From Myxococcus qinghaiensis (GTDB lineage: Bacteria; Myxococcota; Myxococcia; Myxococcales; Myxococcaceae), in the NCBI RefSeq assembly GCF_024198215.1, contig NZ_JAKCFA010000028.1:1-64000 (forward strand): a DNA stretch of 64,000 nucleotides. Direction: 5' to 3'. Position 1 is the first letter of the stretch. Every line of letters starts with the position of its first letter. The notes under the pieces were generated by a model. It saw only the letters and a program-made list of their open reading frames with translations, made no database searches and had not been told where the DNA came from. Position numbers and translations under genes: made by a program. Below, piece after piece: positions 38,218-47,449 of the stretch.

Positions 38218-39921
38218 ATGCGAAACACCTGGACGCTCGGAGCGATGGGCGCGGCGCTCGCGGCGGTGCTCGCCGCCGGTGGCTGCTACGACTTCGACGC
38301 CGCGCAGAAGCGCTGCCGCGACGAGGGACGCTGCGAGCAGCAAGTCATACCGGACGCGGGCTGCACCCCCACCTCCACGTCGGAGGACTCCCCGGACGAC
38401 GCGTTCGCGGACTCCGACTGTGACGGCGTGGATGGCCGCGCCAGCTCCGGCCTCTTCGTCGACCCCGCGAATGGCAACGACGTGTCCGGCACGGGCACCC
38501 GCGAGGCCCCGCTGCGCACCGTGGGCCAGGCGCTCGCGCGGCTGCGTCAGTGGGACGGTGGCGTGCCGACGCGGCTCTACCTCGCGGGCGGTACCTACGC
38601 GGAAGGCGAGCTGGTGCTGGACGTGCCCGTCTCCCTGCACGGCGGCTACTCCGGACGCGATGGTGGCTGGGGCCGCACCGGTGACCAGGTGGCCGTGCTG
38701 GACAACGGCGGCGCCACGGGGCTCACCGTGCAGGGCGTGACGGACGCGGGAATCGTGCTGGAGTACCTGCGCATCCGCTCCGCGGACGCCGTGGAGCCCG
38801 GGCAGGCCTCCGTGGCCCTGCGCGTCCTCGACAGCTCCGGCGTACTCCTGCGCCACACCGTGCTGGAGGCCGGACGCGGCGGGACGGGCTCGGAAGGCAC
38901 CCCAGGCGATGAGGGCACGCCGGGCCCCGTCGGCGTCGAAGGGCAGCTCCCCCTGGGCAACCCGGCGGTGTCCCCGGGAGACGGAGGCGCGGGCGGCGTC
39001 AACACCGCCTGCCCCGGACCCGATGACCGCTCCGGAGGCCGAGGCGCGGATGGCGTGTCCCGAAGCGCGGGCATGGCTGGAGACGCGGGCCAGCCGGACC
39101 CCACCTCCGGAGCCACCGTGACAGGCGGCGCTGGTGGGACAGCGGGGAGCAGGGTCGAGGTGACCTGTCCACCCTCGGCGATCTGCATGTGCGCCGGGAC
39201 GGACGGCTCGGATGGCGATCCAGGCACCCAGGGCGACGCGGGCAGCGCGGGCTCGCCCGGCGGCGCGAGCCTGGGAAGCTTCTCCGAGGAGACCCACACC
39301 TGGTCGCCAGGCACCGAGCAGCGAGGTGGCGCGGGCGAGTCAGGCGAGCCGGGGAGTGGCGGCGGCGGTGGCGGCAGTGGCAGCGGCTGCATCCTCACGA
39401 ACAGGCCCACGACACCCGTGGCGGCCAGCGGCGGTGGCGGTGGTGGTGGCGCGGGGGGCTGCGGCGGACTGGCGGGGTTGGGGGGCGGCGGTGGCGGAGC
39501 CTCCATCGGGCTGCTCGTGTTCGACTCCCAGGTGGCCCTGGAAGCCAGCTCGCGCGTCGAGACACGCGGCGGCGGCACGGGCGGCAAGGGAGGCCCGGGC
39601 GGAAGCGGCGGGAACGGCGGCGACGGGGGCACGGGCGTCGACCGCATTGATGCCAGAGTCTTTGATGAGAGCCCGGGGGCCATCACCACCAGCGGCAAGT
39701 CAGGCAGCGGTGGCGGCGGTGGCGCGGGAGGCAACGGCGGCCCGGGCGGCGGTGGAGGAGGAGGCCCCTCCGTGGGCATCTGGTGCCAGCGCGCCCAGCT
39801 CACCCTGGATGGCGGGGTCACCATCGCCCAGGGCCCGGGCGGTGCGGGGGGCGAAAGCGACGGCACGGCGGGAGGAGCGGGCGAATCCCTGCCGATGACG
39901 GGGTGCGTCCCCATCCAGTAG
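38218..39921 (+). CDS. Lipoprotein with DUF1565-like beta-helix and collagen-like glycine-rich region
   Basis: A 567-residue lipoprotein: signal peptide with lipobox LAAGGC and lipidated Cys, about 30 residues with four more cysteines, then FVDPANGNDVSGTGTREAPLRTVGQALARLR, the DUF1565 motif of secreted right-handed beta-helix proteins (about 75-220). The rest (about 220-560) is dominated by G-x-x and GGxGG runs with collagen-like segments (GTGSEGTPGDEGTPGPVGVEG) interrupted by a few ordinary strands. It is probably a surface-exposed structural lipoprotein. GAGGA precedes the ATG at 38218. Long mirror-image open frames on the other strand come from its composition. Confidence 0.85.
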   Translation: MRNTWTLGAMGAALAAVLAAGGCYDFDAAQKRCRDEGRCEQQVIPDAGCTPTSTSEDSPDDAFADSDCDGVDGRASSGLFVDPANGNDVSGTGTREAPLRTVGQALARLRQWDGGVPTRLYLAGGTYAEGELVLDVPVSLHGGYSGRDGGWGRTGDQVAVLDNGGATGLTVQGVTDAGIVLEYLRIRSADAVEPGQASVALRVLDSSGVLLRHTVLEAGRGGTGSEGTPGDEGTPGPVGVEGQLPLGNPAVSPGDGGAGGVNTACPGPDDRSGGRGADGVSRSAGMAGDAGQPDPTSGATVTGGAGGTAGSRVEVTCPPSAICMCAGTDGSDGDPGTQGDAGSAGSPGGASLGSFSEETHTWSPGTEQRGGAGESGEPGSGGGGGGSGSGCILTNRPTTPVAASGGGGGGGAGGCGGLAGLGGGGGGASIGLLVFDSQVALEASSRVETRGGGTGGKGGPGGSGGNGGDGGTGVDRIDARVFDESPGAITTSGKSGSGGGGGAGGNGGPGGGGGGGPSVGIWCQRAQLTLDGGVTIAQGPGGAGGESDGTAGGAGESLPMTGCVPIQ

Positions 39922-40065
39922 GGTCATCCGTCGGCTGTCCGACGCTGTCGGTCAAGCCGACACCGTGGGGTGTGCGCTGCCTGAACGCTCGCCCTGCACT
40001 CAGGTCCGAACCACATCGCGTCATTCTCCCCGTCTTGGTACGCTGACCTTTCTTCCTGGCCCGAG

Positions 40066-41853
40066 ATGGCTTCCGAGTTGAACTGCGAAACCTGTGGTTT
40101 TCCCGTCCCCGCCGACACCGGTGTGTGCCCGCGGGACGGCACCGTGGCACTCGCTTCGTTCCACGTCCCACCGCCGGTCCCGGCATCGCCGGTGGCCGAC
40201 GAGCCGAAGGTCGTCGTGCAGAGCACCCTGGAGGCCCTGACGGACGTGCCGAAGGATCCGCTCATCGGCCTGAAGCTTGGCGAGTACGAGCTGCGCGCTC
40301 GCATCGGCGTGGGCGGCATGGGGCTGGTGTACGAAGGCATCCAGCCGCTCATCGGCAAGCGCGTGGCGGTGAAGGTGCTGCGTCCGGAGCTGGCCCACTC
40401 CAACGAGCAGGTGGAGCGGCTCTTGGCCGAGGCCCGCGCGGTGAACGCCATCCGCCACCGGGGCATCATCGACATCTTCGGCTTCGGCCAGGTGCCCGAC
40501 GGCCGGCAGTACATCGTCATGGAGTACCTGGACGGTCAGCCGCTCGACGCCGTGCTGTCGGAGAAGAACCGGCTGCCCGTGCTGGAGGCCCTGCCCATCC
40601 TGGACGAGGTGCTCGCCGCGCTGGCCTCCGCGCACGGCGCGGGCGTGGTGCACCGCGACCTCAAGCCGAGCAACATCTTCCTCGTGCGCCAGCCGGACGG
40701 CTCGCGCTACGTGAAGGTGCTGGACTTCGGCCTGGCCAAGCGGGGCCAGGGCCCCACCGGCCGCACCGCGCAGACGCGCACGGACATGGTGGTGGGCACG
40801 CCGGAGTACATGGCTCCGGAGCAGGCGCGAGGCCAGGAGGTGGGTCCGATGACCGACCTCTACGCGCTGGGCGTGGTGACGTTCGAGATGGTGACGGGCC
40901 GGCTGCCCTTCGTGGGCAGCTCGCCGGTGGACCTGTTGATGAAGCACGTGGAGGCGCGCCCGCCGAGGCCCTCCGAGTTCGTCTCCGACCTGCCTCCCGC
41001 GCTGGATGCGTTCATCCTCCAGATGCTCACGAAGGACCCGGAGACGCGTCCCAACTCGGCGGACGCGCTGCGCCAGCAGCTCCACAAGCTGCGCCGCTCG
41101 CTGCGCTCCACCCGCTCCAATCCCAGCGCGCTCGCGCCCACCCACGAGAAGCCGCCTCCGGCGGATGACTCGGCGTCGCGGCGCCCCACCACGCCCGTCG
41201 CCGTGCCGCCGCTGGAGCAGCAGGCCTCGCCCGCCCCTTCGCCCATCCGTAAGTATGTGCCCGTGGCGGTGGCGCTCGGCGCGTCGGTGGCGCTGCTCGC
41301 CGGCGCCGCGGCCATCGTCTTCCAGGAGCCGGCCCGCGCCGTGTCCCTCACGCCCGCCCCTCGTGAGGAGCTCCCTCCGGCCCACGTCCGCGCCGAGCCT
41401 CCCGCGCCCCCAACGCTCCTCGGCGGCGAGGCCCCGAGCAGGCCGGGCGGCAGCGGTCCGGTCGAGGCCGCTCCGGTGGCCGAGGACAAGGTGGAACCGG
41501 CGGCTCCCGGCATGGGTGGCGCGATGGCCGCCACGGCTCCCTCGGAGCAGGCAGCTCCTCCGCCCACGGAGACGGCCTCCCCACTCCCTCGCGCGGGACG
41601 CCCCGCGGGCACCTCCAAGCCCTCGGCCAGCACCGACGGGCCGTCGCGCGGAAGGCTCCTCAAGCGCATCGACTCGCTGGAGGAATCGATTCCCGAGTTC
41701 ATCGATCAGGGCCGGGTGACCAGCCCCGATACCATGCTCGACTACCTGGCGAAGTACCGCCGGGAAGCCAGAACGGCCGAGGACACGGAGACCCGCCGCG
41801 CCATCAACATCAAGCTCAACGAGTTGGAGAGCATGTTCATCAAGAAGCCCTGA
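40066..41853 (+). CDS. Membrane-anchored Ser/Thr protein kinase
   Basis: A 595-residue eukaryotic-type kinase. A short zinc-ribbon-like start (C7-x2-C10 and C21) precedes the kinase domain (about 68-345): P-loop GVGGMGLVYEG, VAVKVL, HRDLKPSN with catalytic Asp198, DFGLAK and GTPEYMAPEQARG. A Pro/Ala-rich linker leads to a single transmembrane helix (about 398-418), then a Pro-rich extracytoplasmic stretch and a C-terminal coiled-coil-like segment (LKRIDSLEESIPEFIDQGRV). Pkn kinases of this kind are a hallmark of myxobacteria. The partner is not evident from neighbours. Confidence 0.95.
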   Translation: MASELNCETCGFPVPADTGVCPRDGTVALASFHVPPPVPASPVADEPKVVVQSTLEALTDVPKDPLIGLKLGEYELRARIGVGGMGLVYEGIQPLIGKRVAVKVLRPELAHSNEQVERLLAEARAVNAIRHRGIIDIFGFGQVPDGRQYIVMEYLDGQPLDAVLSEKNRLPVLEALPILDEVLAALASAHGAGVVHRDLKPSNIFLVRQPDGSRYVKVLDFGLAKRGQGPTGRTAQTRTDMVVGTPEYMAPEQARGQEVGPMTDLYALGVVTFEMVTGRLPFVGSSPVDLLMKHVEARPPRPSEFVSDLPPALDAFILQMLTKDPETRPNSADALRQQLHKLRRSLRSTRSNPSALAPTHEKPPPADDSASRRPTTPVAVPPLEQQASPAPSPIRKYVPVAVALGASVALLAGAAAIVFQEPARAVSLTPAPREELPPAHVRAEPPAPPTLLGGEAPSRPGGSGPVEAAPVAEDKVEPAAPGMGGAMAATAPSEQAAPPPTETASPLPRAGRPAGTSKPSASTDGPSRGRLLKRIDSLEESIPEFIDQGRVTSPDTMLDYLAKYRREARTAEDTETRRAINIKLNELESMFIKKP

Positions 41854-41893
41854 AGGCAGGGCTCGTCGACGAAGCACTCCGACGCGAGCCTCG

Positions 41894-42664
41894 CTACTCC
41901 AGGCAGCCCAGTGGCTCCGTCGTCGCGTTGCGAGCCCGGTCCTCGCTCACCAGCTTCCAGCCCGCCAGGTCCGCCAGCAGCGTGTCGCGGTCCTGCCGCA
42001 GCACCGTGGGGTTCTTGCACTGGCGGATGTCCCAGTAGCGGTAGAAGGGCGGCAGCGCGAGCTGGAGCTCCGCCAGCTCCGAGAGCTGCAGCTCGTTGAG
42101 CTCCTTCTTGAAGAGGGTGAAGGCCACGTCCTCCACGCCCACGACGCCGCGCTCGAAGTAGACGATGGCCAGGTCGTAGGCGATGAGCTGGTCCTTCTGC
42201 ATGAAGGCGTGCAGCCGGTGCGCGGCCACGGTGAGCTGGAGGTTGCCGGAGATGCCCAGGCCCTGGGCGATGCGCATGGCCAGCAGGCGCTCACAGGCGC
42301 CCTCTCCCGGAGGCGCCGTCCCCGCCGTCGCGCCCACGAAGAGGCGCCACGCCCACGCCGCTCCGTCCTCGCGCGGCGTCTGGAAGTAGCGGGGGCACTC
42401 CATGTGACGGATGTAGAGCGCCACCAGGTCCTTGGGCAGGCGCGAGAAGTCCGGACGGTTGAAGGTGATGGGACGTGGGTTGCGCTCGAACTGCCCGGCC
42501 CGGAGGCTCATCCGCTCGCCTTCGATGCTGTGCTTGAGCAGCTTGTCGACGTCGAACTCGCTCTCCAACTGGGGCAGCTTGCTGGCCGTATAGAGATACG
42601 TCAGCGGAATGAGCACGCCGGCCAGGCCGAGCATGAACAGGACTATCCAGAGCAGACTCTTCAC
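41894..42664 (-). CDS. Membrane protein with degenerate GT51 transglycosylase fold
   Basis: A 256-residue protein with an N-terminal transmembrane anchor (about 5-25). The C-terminal half follows the GT51 peptidoglycan glycosyltransferase layout: a helix with QLIAYDLAIVYFERGVVGVEDVAFTLFKKELNELQLSELAELQLAL then PPFYRYWDIRQCKNPTVLRQDRDTLLADL. The catalytic motif EDxxFxxHxG is replaced by MECPRYFQTPREDG and the GGSTITQQ motif by GACERLLAM, so it is unlikely to polymerise glycan. It may be a pseudoenzyme regulator of cell-wall synthesis; this is inference. Four cysteines are present. Divergent from the reductase gene. Confidence 0.68.
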   Translation of the reverse strand: MKSLLWIVLFMLGLAGVLIPLTYLYTASKLPQLESEFDVDKLLKHSIEGERMSLRAGQFERNPRPITFNRPDFSRLPKDLVALYIRHMECPRYFQTPREDGAAWAWRLFVGATAGTAPPGEGACERLLAMRIAQGLGISGNLQLTVAAHRLHAFMQKDQLIAYDLAIVYFERGVVGVEDVAFTLFKKELNELQLSELAELQLALPPFYRYWDIRQCKNPTVLRQDRDTLLADLAGWKLVSEDRARNATTEPLGCLE

Positions 42665-42722
42665 CGCCCCAGGCTACCAGGGGCAGCGCTCTCCCGGCAC
42701 ACGGGTTAAAACCGCACTCACC

Positions 42723-43415
42723 ATGCCCGACTGGCATCCGGCCATCGTCACCTCTCGCTCCCCCGCAGCCGACGGGCTCACCGACCTCGTGCTCGACATC
42801 CAAGGCACGCCGCTCGTGGGCACCCACGCCCACCCGGGGCAGTACGTCAGCCTCTGCCTGCCCGGAATGGAGCCGAGCCTGTTCGCCATCGCCTCCCCGC
42901 CCGAGCCCCAGGGCGGACGGTGGGAGTTCCTCATCAAGGACGGCAGCCCCCTGCCCGACGCCCTCGTCCGCCTGTCGCCGGGCGCCCAGGTGCATGTGTC
43001 CGCACCCAAGGGGAAGGGCTTCCCGCTGGAGCGCGCTCGCGGGCATGACCTGCTCCTCTTCGCCACCGGCACCGGCATCTCCGCCATCCGCCCCGTCATC
43101 GCCAGCGTGCGGCGCGAGCGGGAGTCCTTCGGCCGCGTGAAGCTCTACTTCGGCGCGCGCACCCCCGGCGCCTTCGCGTACCAGGGAGAGCTGCATTCCT
43201 GGGAGGAAGGCGGCATCCAGGTGGTGCGCACCGTCAGCCAGCCCGGCGCGAGCGGCTGGCAGGGCCTCACCGGCTACGTGCAGGCCCACCTCGGCGAGGA
43301 CACCGTGCAGGACGCCATGGCCTTCGTCTGCGGACAGTCGAGCATGTCCCAGGGCGTCATGGATGCCTTGAAGGACAGGGGCATGCCCCGAGGCCACATC
43401 TTCTTCAACTACTGA
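42723..43415 (+). CDS. Ferredoxin reductase-like FAD/NAD(P)-binding protein
   Basis: A 230-residue protein with an N-terminal FAD-binding barrel (VTSRSPAADGLTDLVLDI, HPGQYVSLCLPGMEPSLFAIASPP) and a C-terminal NAD(P)-binding fold (LLLFATGTGISAIRPVIASV, VKLYFGARTPGAFAY, AFVCGQSSMSQGVMDALKDRG). The FAD motif RxYS is replaced by SLFAIAS, so flavin binding may be altered. No [2Fe-2S] domain is fused. Electron-transfer partner unknown. Its stop overlaps the convergent WD40 gene by 7 bases. Confidence 0.87.
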   Translation: MPDWHPAIVTSRSPAADGLTDLVLDIQGTPLVGTHAHPGQYVSLCLPGMEPSLFAIASPPEPQGGRWEFLIKDGSPLPDALVRLSPGAQVHVSAPKGKGFPLERARGHDLLLFATGTGISAIRPVIASVRRERESFGRVKLYFGARTPGAFAYQGELHSWEEGGIQVVRTVSQPGASGWQGLTGYVQAHLGEDTVQDAMAFVCGQSSMSQGVMDALKDRGMPRGHIFFNY

Positions 43416-45034
43416 GGAGCGGGCGCACCGGGAGTCACCACCGAGGCGCCCTCCGCGTAGCGCACGTCGAGCAGCACCGCGGACGGGTCGCTCTCTCCGG
43501 TGCGGCTGGCCACCTGCGGCGTCCACGCGGCCACGCCCACCAGGCGCCCGTCCGGGCTGAAGCGCACGCGGCGCACGGACCAGTCGAAGCCGTGGCTCCC
43601 TCGCGCGGTGGACTCGCCCTCCGTGAAGAGGTGCACCTTCTTGTCCCAGCCTCCGGAGACGAGCGAGCGCCCGTCCGGGGAGATGGCCGCGGTGGACACC
43701 ACGCCCCGGTGCACCGGCCACTTGTGCAGCACCTGGCCTGAGGTCGCGTCCACCACCGCGCCCGCGTTGAAGAGCCCCTGCGGCTCCTCCACGCCCTGGC
43801 GCTCGCGCTCGTACACGGCCCTGTCGCGCTCCGGCTTCTGCTCGGAGAGGCCCACGCCCAGCCGCTGCCCGCGCGCGTCCACGGTGACGTCGCTGACGTA
43901 CGCGGGGAAGGTGAAGTCCGAGCGCGCCGCCAGCACCAGCGTCTCCACGGGCGCCGTGTCCTCTGGCGTCGGCGACTTCAGCGTGAGGAGGGCCTCGTGG
44001 TTGACCTCGTCGAAGGACACGCCGACCCGCTCCGAGAAGGGCGCGCCCAGCACGCCCTGCACGCCCTGGGGCACGCACGCGTCACACACCGCCACGTCCA
44101 CGCCGCGCACCACCAACGACTTGAAGCGCAGGGACTGGCCGCGCGCCAGCCGCGCCTGGGTGATGCCCAGCGGGCCCGGCACGTCCACCGTCTCCTTCAG
44201 GAAGGCCACGTCGATGCCCGCCGCGGTGGCCGCCTCGCCGGTCACGACGATTGCAGGCACGCGCGCATCAAGCGCGAAGCTGACGGGTGCCTTGCCATTC
44301 ACCGAGCCGCCCACCACCGCCGAGCCGCCCCGTCGCTCGAAGCGCGCGCGCGTCCCCTGCGAAGCCATGGACTCCAGGCCGGTGCGCCACGCGCGCACGT
44401 GCTTGTCCCAACCGCCGGAGTACAGCGTCCCGTCCGAAGCGAAGGCCACCGCGCTCACCGGCCCCTCGTGCCCGCGCTCCTCGGAGGCATGGGCCAGGTC
44501 CGGCACGGACAACACGGTGAGCAGGCCCTTGGCGCCGCCCGCCACCAGCCAGCGTCCGTCCGGATGGAAGGCCACACTGGTGAGCGGCTCCTCGGTGACG
44601 CGCACGCCGCGAGCCTCACCCGTGGCCGCGTCGAACAGGCGCACCGCGCCGTCACGTCCCGCGGTGGCGACCAGGCCGCCGTCCGGCGAGAAGGCCACGC
44701 CCTCCACGTCGAACTCGTACGCATTGACGAGCGGGTCGCCCAGCTTGCGGGGCGGCGTCTCCAGCGCCCAGATGGACAGGAAGTAGGAGCGCGCGCCCAG
44801 CCGCGTGTACGCGACGCGGCGCTGCCGGGGCGAGAAGTCCAGGCCCCAGATGAAGTCCGACTGGTTGAGGATGGCGCCCTTCTCGAGCCCCGCCGTCGCT
44901 CCGGTGAGATACGCGCCGGGCGTCTGGCCCAGCCGCGCTTCCACGTCCGGCGCCAGCCCCGCCGCGTGGTGCGCGCACCCACCGCCCCCCGCCGCCAGCA
45001 ATCCCGCCGCCAGCAGCCCCGCCGTCCACCTCAT
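43409..45034 (-). CDS. WD40-repeat lipoprotein with an embedded retropepsin-like domain
   Basis: A 541-residue lipoprotein (signal peptide and lipobox AAGGGGC). About four WD40/beta-propeller blades precede residue 215 (VEGVAFSPDGGLVATAGRDGAVRLFD, VSAVAFASDGTLYSGGWDKHVRAW) and more follow residue 385 (STAAISPDGRSLVSGGWDKKVHLF). Between them (about 240-360) lies a stretch with the layout of clan AA aspartyl proteases: VNGKAPVSFALDARVPAIVVTGEAA... and GVQGVLGAPFSERVGVSFDEVNHEALLTL. The usual catalytic DTGA reads DARV, so it is probably inactive. It overlaps the upstream LpoA-like gene by 4 bases, so both lipoproteins are co-translated and may work together in the envelope. Confidence 0.82.
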   Translation of the reverse strand: MRWTAGLLAAGLLAAGGGGCAHHAAGLAPDVEARLGQTPGAYLTGATAGLEKGAILNQSDFIWGLDFSPRQRRVAYTRLGARSYFLSIWALETPPRKLGDPLVNAYEFDVEGVAFSPDGGLVATAGRDGAVRLFDAATGEARGVRVTEEPLTSVAFHPDGRWLVAGGAKGLLTVLSVPDLAHASEERGHEGPVSAVAFASDGTLYSGGWDKHVRAWRTGLESMASQGTRARFERRGGSAVVGGSVNGKAPVSFALDARVPAIVVTGEAATAAGIDVAFLKETVDVPGPLGITQARLARGQSLRFKSLVVRGVDVAVCDACVPQGVQGVLGAPFSERVGVSFDEVNHEALLTLKSPTPEDTAPVETLVLAARSDFTFPAYVSDVTVDARGQRLGVGLSEQKPERDRAVYERERQGVEEPQGLFNAGAVVDATSGQVLHKWPVHRGVVSTAAISPDGRSLVSGGWDKKVHLFTEGESTARGSHGFDWSVRRVRFSPDGRLVGVAAWTPQVASRTGESDPSAVLLDVRYAEGASVVTPGAPAPQ

Positions 45035-47196
45035 GAACCCGAGCCTCCCGTCGCCGCCTTCTCCCGCTCCTTGTCCACGTTGATTTCGGTGACGCCCTTG
45101 TTGTCGATGGACAGGAGGAACAGCTGCTTCACCGCCTCGCGCTTCTCGTTGAACGAGGTGCGGCCGGTGGCGCCGTCGAAGTCCTTCAGGTTGGACAGCG
45201 CGTCACGCATCTGCGCGCGCGTGCGAGGCCCGCCCTCCTTCTTCTCCACCAGCTGCCGCAGCATGCGCCCGGAGTCGTAGCCAATCGCCTCCAGGAGCCC
45301 CGGGTCCTTGCCCGTCTCCTGCTTGTAGGCCTCGCGGTACTTGCGCACGAAGGTGCGCGTCGCCGGCCGCTGCGAGTCCACGAAGAAGCCGTCCACGTAC
45401 ACCGAGCAGGTGACGAACTTGCCGCCGCGCTCAATCAGCTCCGGCAGGCCCGAGCGCCCCTTGGGGCTGCTCCACTGGTTGGCGCCGAAGAGCGTCACCG
45501 TCTTCAGCTCCTTCTTGCCCGTCGTCTTGCGGATGCGCTCCAGGTCACGCGGCTCGCACGCGTTGGTGACGATGTCCTCCACCGCCAGCGCCGGGGCCAC
45601 CAGGCTCACCCGCCGCCAGTCGTCCGGCATGAAGATGGCCTCGAAGTCGATGATGGGCTCCACGCCGCTCTTCACCTTCTCCAGCGCCTTGCGGCGACGG
45701 AAGGCGTCCAGGTTCTCCCCCTGCAGGTCGCGCACGCCCTCGACGTAGTCGCCGCGGTCCTCCAGGTAGTAGCGGCCCACCAGCTTCTTGGCCTCGGTGG
45801 TGAAGGTCGTCTGGTCATGCGAGTAGCGCTCCGCGCCCCGGACGACGCCGCCGCGCTCCAGCACCTGGTCCCAGAACGCGTCCGCCAGCTCCACGCCGTA
45901 GGGGATGTTCGGGTACAGGAGGGCGAACTTCTTGTAGCCCTTCACGTTGATGGCGTAGTCCGCGATGGCGTCCGCCTGCGCGGCGTTCGTCAGCATGTTG
46001 CGGAACACGTAGGGGCCCAGGTCCGTGACGCCCTCCTGGCGCGTCATGGTGAGCAGCGGAAGCTGGAGCTCCTCGGCCGCCAGCGCCGCGCGCTTGGAGT
46101 CGTCACCGAGCAGCGGCCCCAGCACCGCAATCGCGCCGTCGTCGAACGCGAGCTGCTCCATCGCCTGGCCCGTCTTGTTGACGTCGCCCTGCGTGTCCTT
46201 CACCACCAATTCGATATCGCTGCCCTCCAGCCCCAGCTGGATGCCGCGCAGCACCGCCTCGCCGATGGGCTGGTAGCGGCCCGTCATGGGCAGGAGCACG
46301 CCCACCGTCTTGGGCTTCGCCTCCACGCGCCGCGTGGCCCGCGCGAGCAGCTCCCGCGCCTGGGGCGCGAAGGGGCTCTGCGGTGCCTCCGCGAGGAAGC
46401 GGTTGAGCGTCTCCTCCAGCCGCGTCCACTCGCGCAGGTGGTAGTAGACGCGCGCCAGCTTGAAGGTGAGCACGGGCCACGCCGGGTTGGACGAGGGCAG
46501 CCCCTCCGCCACGCGGGCGATGTCCACGAAGTCCGCGCGACCCTCCACCAGCGCCTCCACCCGGGCCACCGCGGCGTCGCGCTCCTGCTGCGTCTTCGCC
46601 TGTCCCGCCTGCTCCACCGCCATGGTGAGCGACTGGCCGTACAACCCCGCGCCCTCGGCCGCCCGGGCCGCGTCGCGCAACAGCTGCTCACGCTCGGCGC
46701 CCTCGGCGCGCTCGGCGAGGCTGGACAGCGTCTGGTACGCGTCCCGGTAGGCGCCCACCTCCATGGCGGACAGCGCCAGCTTGCGCTTGGCGTCCTCGGC
46801 CTGGTTGTAGAGGGGGTTCTCGAAGAGCAGTTCGTTGAAGGACTTGCGCGCGTTGACGTAGTCCTTCGACTCGAAGAAGAGGACGCCGGCCTGGTAGAGC
46901 GCGTCCTGGCCCGCCGTCGTCGCGGGGTACGCCTTGCGCACCGACAGGTAGGCCTCCGCGGCCTTCTTCTTGTCGGGCGCGGCCTGGGCCGTCTGCCTCG
47001 CCTGGGCGAGCGCCGCGTCCGCCGTCGCGTCCTTCTTCGCTTCGACGGTGGGCCGCTTCGGGAAGGGGTCTCCCGTGGGGACCTCCTCCCCCGTGTCTCC
47101 ACCGGCGGGTGGGGTGCGTGAGGGTCGAGGACAGGCCGTCAGCAGCAGGGCCAGCGCGACGAGGAGCGAGCGGCGCAAGATGGGCAGGACTTCCAT
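45031..47196 (-). CDS. LpoA-like penicillin-binding protein activator / TPR and periplasmic-binding lipoprotein
   Basis: A 721-residue lipoprotein: signal peptide with lipobox LLTAC, a TPR-rich N-terminal half (about 55-310; AEAYLSVRKAYPATTAGQDALYQAGVLFFESKDYVNARKSFNELL), then a type 1 periplasmic-binding fold (about 315-715; KTVGVLLPMTGRYQPIGEAVLRGIQLGLEG, AIAVLGPLLGDDSKRAALAAEELQLPLLTMTRQEG, FALLYPNIPYGVELADAFWDQV). This two-part layout is that of LpoA, which stimulates PBP1A. Whether the myxobacterial protein does this or binds a small ligand is not known. ATG 47196 chosen; no strong ribosome site. Overlaps the WD40 gene by 4 bases. Confidence 0.85.
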   Translation of the reverse strand: MEVLPILRRSLLVALALLLTACPRPSRTPPAGGDTGEEVPTGDPFPKRPTVEAKKDATADAALAQARQTAQAAPDKKKAAEAYLSVRKAYPATTAGQDALYQAGVLFFESKDYVNARKSFNELLFENPLYNQAEDAKRKLALSAMEVGAYRDAYQTLSSLAERAEGAEREQLLRDAARAAEGAGLYGQSLTMAVEQAGQAKTQQERDAAVARVEALVEGRADFVDIARVAEGLPSSNPAWPVLTFKLARVYYHLREWTRLEETLNRFLAEAPQSPFAPQARELLARATRRVEAKPKTVGVLLPMTGRYQPIGEAVLRGIQLGLEGSDIELVVKDTQGDVNKTGQAMEQLAFDDGAIAVLGPLLGDDSKRAALAAEELQLPLLTMTRQEGVTDLGPYVFRNMLTNAAQADAIADYAINVKGYKKFALLYPNIPYGVELADAFWDQVLERGGVVRGAERYSHDQTTFTTEAKKLVGRYYLEDRGDYVEGVRDLQGENLDAFRRRKALEKVKSGVEPIIDFEAIFMPDDWRRVSLVAPALAVEDIVTNACEPRDLERIRKTTGKKELKTVTLFGANQWSSPKGRSGLPELIERGGKFVTCSVYVDGFFVDSQRPATRTFVRKYREAYKQETGKDPGLLEAIGYDSGRMLRQLVEKKEGGPRTRAQMRDALSNLKDFDGATGRTSFNEKREAVKQLFLLSIDNKGVTEINVDKEREKAATGGSGS

Positions 47197-47449
47197 GGCA
47201 GTGGGGTGCATAGCAGCGGCGATGCGCCTCCGTCGACAACGGAGCGGGGAGAAGATTCCTCGTGGAACCCCTCCCGCTGTGCACCCCTCGTGCCCGACCG
47301 CCCACGCCCCTGGGACGTTGACTTCCTCACGTTGGCGCGGCGCCAGGGCCACGCCCCTGCGGCCCCGAAGCCACGACAAGCAACGGCCGCCCTGCCCTGC
47401 TCCTGGGGCGAGCGGCCGACCCTGACTCATGCGTGCCGCACGGCGTTGA

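Noticed and set aside
38880..39860. Repeated glycine-coding DNA as a possible CRISPR or satellite array
   Set aside because: No constant repeat with unique spacers; the repetition is only at codon level.
38646..39914. A proline-rich minus-strand frame of 422 codons
   Set aside because: The reverse complement of glycine codons gives proline codons; it is a by-product of the collagen-like gene.
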